The position numbers were made by a program, and so were the translations under genes. Shown here piece by piece: positions 60,966 through 64,000 of a stretch of 64,000 bases of DNA. The notes under the pieces are model-generated. The model did no database searches, was not told the DNA's origin, and saw nothing but the letters and a program-made list of their open reading frames with translations. This stretch comes from Chryseobacterium gotjawalense (GTDB lineage: Bacteria > Bacteroidota > Bacteroidia > Flavobacteriales > Weeksellaceae): positions 62,001 through 126,000 of the forward strand of contig NZ_CP124855.1 of NCBI RefSeq assembly GCF_030012525.1, written 5' to 3'. Within the stretch, counting starts at the first letter, position 1. The number at the start of each line of letters is the position of its first letter.

Positions 60966-62727
60966 TAAAATATCTACATTAACAAAAGGTCAAATAATTG
61001 ACGATAAATATTCAGTAAGTTTTTTTCTGAAGAAAGGAACTTATGCGGAAACATACCGTGTTCAAAATGAAGCGAAAGAAATTAAATTTCTGAAATTGTT
61101 TGATTTTGCAAAATTACACCGTACACAATTTACAGAGAGTGGAGATCTACTTGAAATTGAAATCTTAAAAAAAATCAGTCATCCCAATATTGCTAAATAC
61201 AATGCAAGTGGTTATACAATGATTGACAATCAGAAATTTGCTTATGTAGTTTTAGATTTTATTAGCGGCGAGACTTTGGCTGATAAAATGAAAAGAGAAG
61301 AGAAATTAACTTCTTATGAAGCAAAAAACATTGTTTTGAGCGTTTTAAACGGCTTGAATTACTTGCACACTCTACCAAATTCTGTTATTCATAACGATAT
61401 TACAATCCAAAACATCATGCTGGATCTTTCGGGGAAAGTTGAGATTCCGAAAATTATTGATTTCGGTTATTCCAGATTCTTAACGCAGTCGAATAAAGAT
61501 TTTTTGAAAGAGGGATTGAATTTGTTTTACACGGCAAATGAAACCTTAAATAAGGTTTTCTCGGTTCAAAGTGATATTTTTTCAGTTGGAGCGTTGTATT
61601 ACCATTTGGTGACGGGATTACCACCATATTTTATAGAAATTTCAAAATATAAATCTGATAAAATACAGCTCGAAGAATCTATTTTGGAACAAAGACAAAA
61701 GCCACTAAAGTTTCCAGAACATATTGACGGACATACCAAATTAATTATTTCGAAAGCTTTACAACCAAAATCAGAAAACAGGTTTAAGTCGGTCAATGAA
61801 TTTTTGAAGATTCTAAATGGAGACTTGGAGGTTGAACTTTCTGTACCTGAAGAAAAGGCGCAGAAATCTTATGAGAAAGAAAAGAAAAAAGGCAAAGGTT
61901 TTTCAGCGATAGCAGGAATGTCTGCATTAAAGGCACAGTTGCAATTAGATGTAATAGATGCTCTACATAATTCGGAAGAATATGCAAAATACGGCGTAAC
62001 TATACCTAACGGGATGCTTTTATATGGTCCTCCAGGTTGTGGGAAAACCTTTTTTGCTAAACATTTTGCAGAAGAAGTGGGTTTCAATTATGTACATGTA
62101 AATCCCGGCACATTAAAAAGCCGTTATGTTAATGCCACGGAAGAGAATATCTCAAAATTATTTCAGGAAGCAGAAAAGAATGCTCCTACAATTATTTTCA
62201 TAGAAGAAATTAGTGGTTTATTCCCAAGCCGAGATAGTGATGCGCACGAAATGTCAAAAAATGCCGTAGAAGCAATGCTGGCTGAAATGGACAGAACAGG
62301 TGAAAAAGGAATTTTTGTATTATGTGCAACCAATTATCCAGATAAAATTGATGCTGCACTATTGAGGGCAGGAAGATTAGATAAAAAAGTTTATTTATCA
62401 CCGCCTGATTTTGAAGCAAGAATGGCTATGTTCGAAATGTATTTAAAATCGCGTCCTATTGATTTGGGGCTTGATTATGAATTACTGGCAAAATTAACTG
62501 AAAATTACGTTTCTTCTGATATCAAAGATTTAATTGTGGATGAAGCATCACGATTTGCATTAAAAGCCAAGTCAAAAATAACGATGAAAATTTTAGAAGA
62601 AGTTATTAGTAGAACAAGACCTTCCGTCTCCTTACTCGAATTAGAGAAATATGAAATAATTAGAAAAAAAATTGAAGGAGAAGACAGCATAATTTCAGAC
62701 AGACCTACAATAGGATTTAAAAAATAA
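60958..62727 (+). CDS. Ser/Thr protein kinase fused to an AAA+ ATPase
   Basis: This 589-residue cytoplasmic protein has an N-terminal Hanks-type kinase domain (about 12-285). It shows a reduced Gly loop (KKGTYAETY), Lys 43 in EIKFLKL, a catalytic loop VIHNDITIQN (Asp 147, Asn 152) and DFG at 168-170. A Lys-rich linker leads to an AAA+ domain (about 315-560) like FtsH/CDC48 modules. It has Walker A GPPGCGKT (357-364), Walker B IIFIEEIS with the usual Asp replaced by Glu, sensor-1 Asn in CATNYPD, and Arg fingers in LLRAGRLDKKVY. Kinase activity looks possible but is not certain. It is coupled to Hsp70-2 by an 8-bp overlap and is 3 bp before the TerB-like gene. Confidence 0.87.
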   Translation: MNSKISTLTKGQIIDDKYSVSFFLKKGTYAETYRVQNEAKEIKFLKLFDFAKLHRTQFTESGDLLEIEILKKISHPNIAKYNASGYTMIDNQKFAYVVLDFISGETLADKMKREEKLTSYEAKNIVLSVLNGLNYLHTLPNSVIHNDITIQNIMLDLSGKVEIPKIIDFGYSRFLTQSNKDFLKEGLNLFYTANETLNKVFSVQSDIFSVGALYYHLVTGLPPYFIEISKYKSDKIQLEESILEQRQKPLKFPEHIDGHTKLIISKALQPKSENRFKSVNEFLKILNGDLEVELSVPEEKAQKSYEKEKKKGKGFSAIAGMSALKAQLQLDVIDALHNSEEYAKYGVTIPNGMLLYGPPGCGKTFFAKHFAEEVGFNYVHVNPGTLKSRYVNATEENISKLFQEAEKNAPTIIFIEEISGLFPSRDSDAHEMSKNAVEAMLAEMDRTGEKGIFVLCATNYPDKIDAALLRAGRLDKKVYLSPPDFEARMAMFEMYLKSRPIDLGLDYELLAKLTENYVSSDIKDLIVDEASRFALKAKSKITMKILEEVISRTRPSVSLLELEKYEIIRKKIEGEDSIISDRPTIGFKK

Positions 62728-62730
62728 AAA

Positions 62731-63234
62731 ATGGATAAGGTAACTTTTGATGAGATTTTGCTAAAAACAGCTTTCTGCTGTATGGCATCAGACGGAAATA
62801 TTGACAAGAGAGAAATTGAAATGATACAGTTTCTTTGTGAAAATTCAGAACAGTTCGGAAATTTTAATTTTCAACAGGCTATTAATAATTTGGTTCAGAA
62901 AATAAATTCAGATGGGCATCATTTTATTAAAGAATATTTAAATATTCTCGAAAATGCTGAATTAAATGAAAAAGAAGAAATTCTTTTGTTGGATTTTGCA
63001 ATTAAAACGATTCAGGCTGATGATGAAATCGAATATTCTGAAATTAAATTCTTTAAGACCATCCGGCATCGCTTAACAATCTCAGATGAAACTATTCTTG
63101 CTTTTCATCCTGGTATTGAAGATTACCTAGAAGAAGATATTATTACTCCTTCTTTAGACAAATTAACAGATCATTTTTTTGAGACATTGAATTTAAATAA
63201 CTTCGAGGAAATTGTAATATCAACCGAAAATTAG
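62731..63234 (+). CDS. TerB-like (tellurite-resistance TerB family) protein
   Basis: This 167-residue all-helical cytoplasmic protein fits the TerB fold. Its N-terminal repeat unit contains AFCCMASDGNIDKREIEMIQ, the D-G-x-[IV]-xx-x-E pattern of TerB. A second copy (LLLDFAIKTIQADDEIEYSE) holds the D-x-E counterpart, as expected for the two-part TerB fold. TerB domains bind metal and occur in tellurite, colicin and phage-resistance gene sets; their exact function is not settled. It starts 3 bp after the kinase-AAA gene, so it belongs to the same transcript. Confidence 0.7.
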   Translation: MDKVTFDEILLKTAFCCMASDGNIDKREIEMIQFLCENSEQFGNFNFQQAINNLVQKINSDGHHFIKEYLNILENAELNEKEEILLLDFAIKTIQADDEIEYSEIKFFKTIRHRLTISDETILAFHPGIEDYLEEDIITPSLDKLTDHFFETLNLNNFEEIVISTEN

Positions 63235-63374
63235 CAAAAAAAAGGATTTGTTCCTTCTCGATTAATTTACAGGAGTGACAAAGTTTTAGCGAAAATTTTT
63301 AAGGCTAGGTAAGTTTTTATATATTTTGCACTTGTAGAAATAGCCAACCATTGGCATAAATTTTAAATTAAATA
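63235..63374 (+). other. Spacer before the last gene of the cluster
   Basis: A 140-bp AT-rich spacer with no hairpin terminator that I can see, so the next gene may still belong to the operon. Confidence 0.35.
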
Positions 63375-63397
63375 ATGAGAGGAGATAGAGGCTTTGG

Positions 63398-63967
63398 ATG
63401 TACCTGGATTATTCTAATAGGTATTGCAATTTTATTGGATTAGACTATCTAAGTCATCGCAAAAGTGGAAAAGAATATCAAGAACGTATAGATTCTATTA
63501 AGGATTGGAAAAAACCAAATTTAAATTATTTTAAGGCTTTCGATTGTTCTCCATCATTAGACGAAACACGTAACACAAAAATATTAAAATTCTTTGTTTT
63601 CTACACCGATAAAGATGCAAATTGTGATATAGAAGAAATTCAAAAACCCACGATCACTTTTAAAAATCTTAATATTTTAGATTATGAATTTAATTTAATT
63701 AAGGATTCAAATGTTCTAATTTGGATCAAAAAAATAGAAGGTGAATCAGAAGGCACTTATACTGATGGTAGTTATGCTATTAGATTAAATGCTGAAATTA
63801 ATTTTATAAATAAAAATTCTAATGTAATCTACAAACAAGTTATTTTAAAATGTGTTGGAGAACCAACCGAAAAATTTAAAAAAAGTAAGTATTCAAAAAG
63901 TCAAGATTTATATTTTGGATCATTGCCATTAGACGAAATTTCAAATTTGATTGAAAAGAAATGGTAA
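63398..63967 (+). CDS. Hypothetical protein, possibly missing an N-terminal membrane anchor by frameshift
   Basis: I do not recognise this 189-residue protein. It is polar and alternates beta- and turn-rich stretches (KPTITFKNLNILDYEFNLIK, GSYAIRLNAEINFINKNSNV), with no clear motif. An ATG at 63375, in another frame, reads MRGDRGFGCTWIILIGIAIL and stops at 63441 just where this frame continues with LDYLSHRKSGKEYQERIDS. This suggests that the true protein begins at 63375 with a membrane helix and that one base was lost or gained near 63430. It follows TerB on the same strand by 163 bp. Confidence 0.55.
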   Translation: MYLDYSNRYCNFIGLDYLSHRKSGKEYQERIDSIKDWKKPNLNYFKAFDCSPSLDETRNTKILKFFVFYTDKDANCDIEEIQKPTITFKNLNILDYEFNLIKDSNVLIWIKKIEGESEGTYTDGSYAIRLNAEINFINKNSNVIYKQVILKCVGEPTEKFKKSKYSKSQDLYFGSLPLDEISNLIEKKW

Positions 63968-64000
63968 ACCAATAAAATGAATTTTCCACTGTAAAATACA

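Noticed and set aside
62731-63234. Full tellurite-resistance operon
   Set aside because: Only a TerB-like gene is present; no TerC, TerD or TerZ-like gene is seen, so tellurite resistance is not claimed.

Overview
The window looks like a chromosome segment from a Flavobacteriia bacterium close to Chryseobacterium/Kaistella (family Weeksellaceae). The evidence is AT-rich DNA, TAnnTTTG-type -7 promoter elements, a gldJ gene divergent from a porU-type sortase gene, a GldA-like ATPase, a subtilase with a type IX secretion C-terminal tail, S46 and M16 peptidases, and a SusC-like outer-membrane receptor. No search or alignment program was run; family calls come from motifs read in the sequence.

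Positions 1-38558 are mostly core genome. They hold porU (partial) and gldJ, murF, a NUDIX hydrolase, a GldA-like ABC ATPase, and six tRNA genes in two tandem Ser-Pro-Arg blocks. Next come a peptidoglycan amidase, aspA, an M16 protease, a DPP11-like S46 peptidase, glgB-glgA, a DMT transporter and an L,D-transpeptidase. The stretch closes with an aspartyl protease/PDZ gene, ppc, a T9SS subtilase, a DegT aminotransferase with galE, a TonB-dependent receptor, pnuC-dapF-mltG and a serine hydrolase.

Positions 38559-52390 are a decayed accessory zone. They hold a catalase and a DUF892 protein, a large copper oxidase/CopB fusion beside a broken copper P-type ATPase, and a two-component system. That system is flanked by two remnants of the same IS4-type transposase gene. 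Several further IS5-like fragments, short tandem repeats and long gene-free stretches are also present.

Positions 52396-63967 carry the most interesting content: eight same-strand, tightly packed genes that look like a dedicated Hsp70 machine tied to the envelope and to signalling. In order they encode a J-domain-like protein without HPD; a membrane protein whose cytoplasmic part resembles GrpE; an Hsp70 with intact catalytic motifs; a coiled-coil lipoprotein; a second Hsp70 whose phosphate-1 Asp and catalytic Lys are replaced; a Ser/Thr kinase-AAA+ ATPase fusion; a TerB-like protein; and an unrecognised protein that may have lost an N-terminal membrane anchor by frameshift. The cluster begins 8 bp after the end of an IS5-family remnant. 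I infer a mobile stress or conflict (possibly anti-phage) system, but no function is proven by the sequence.
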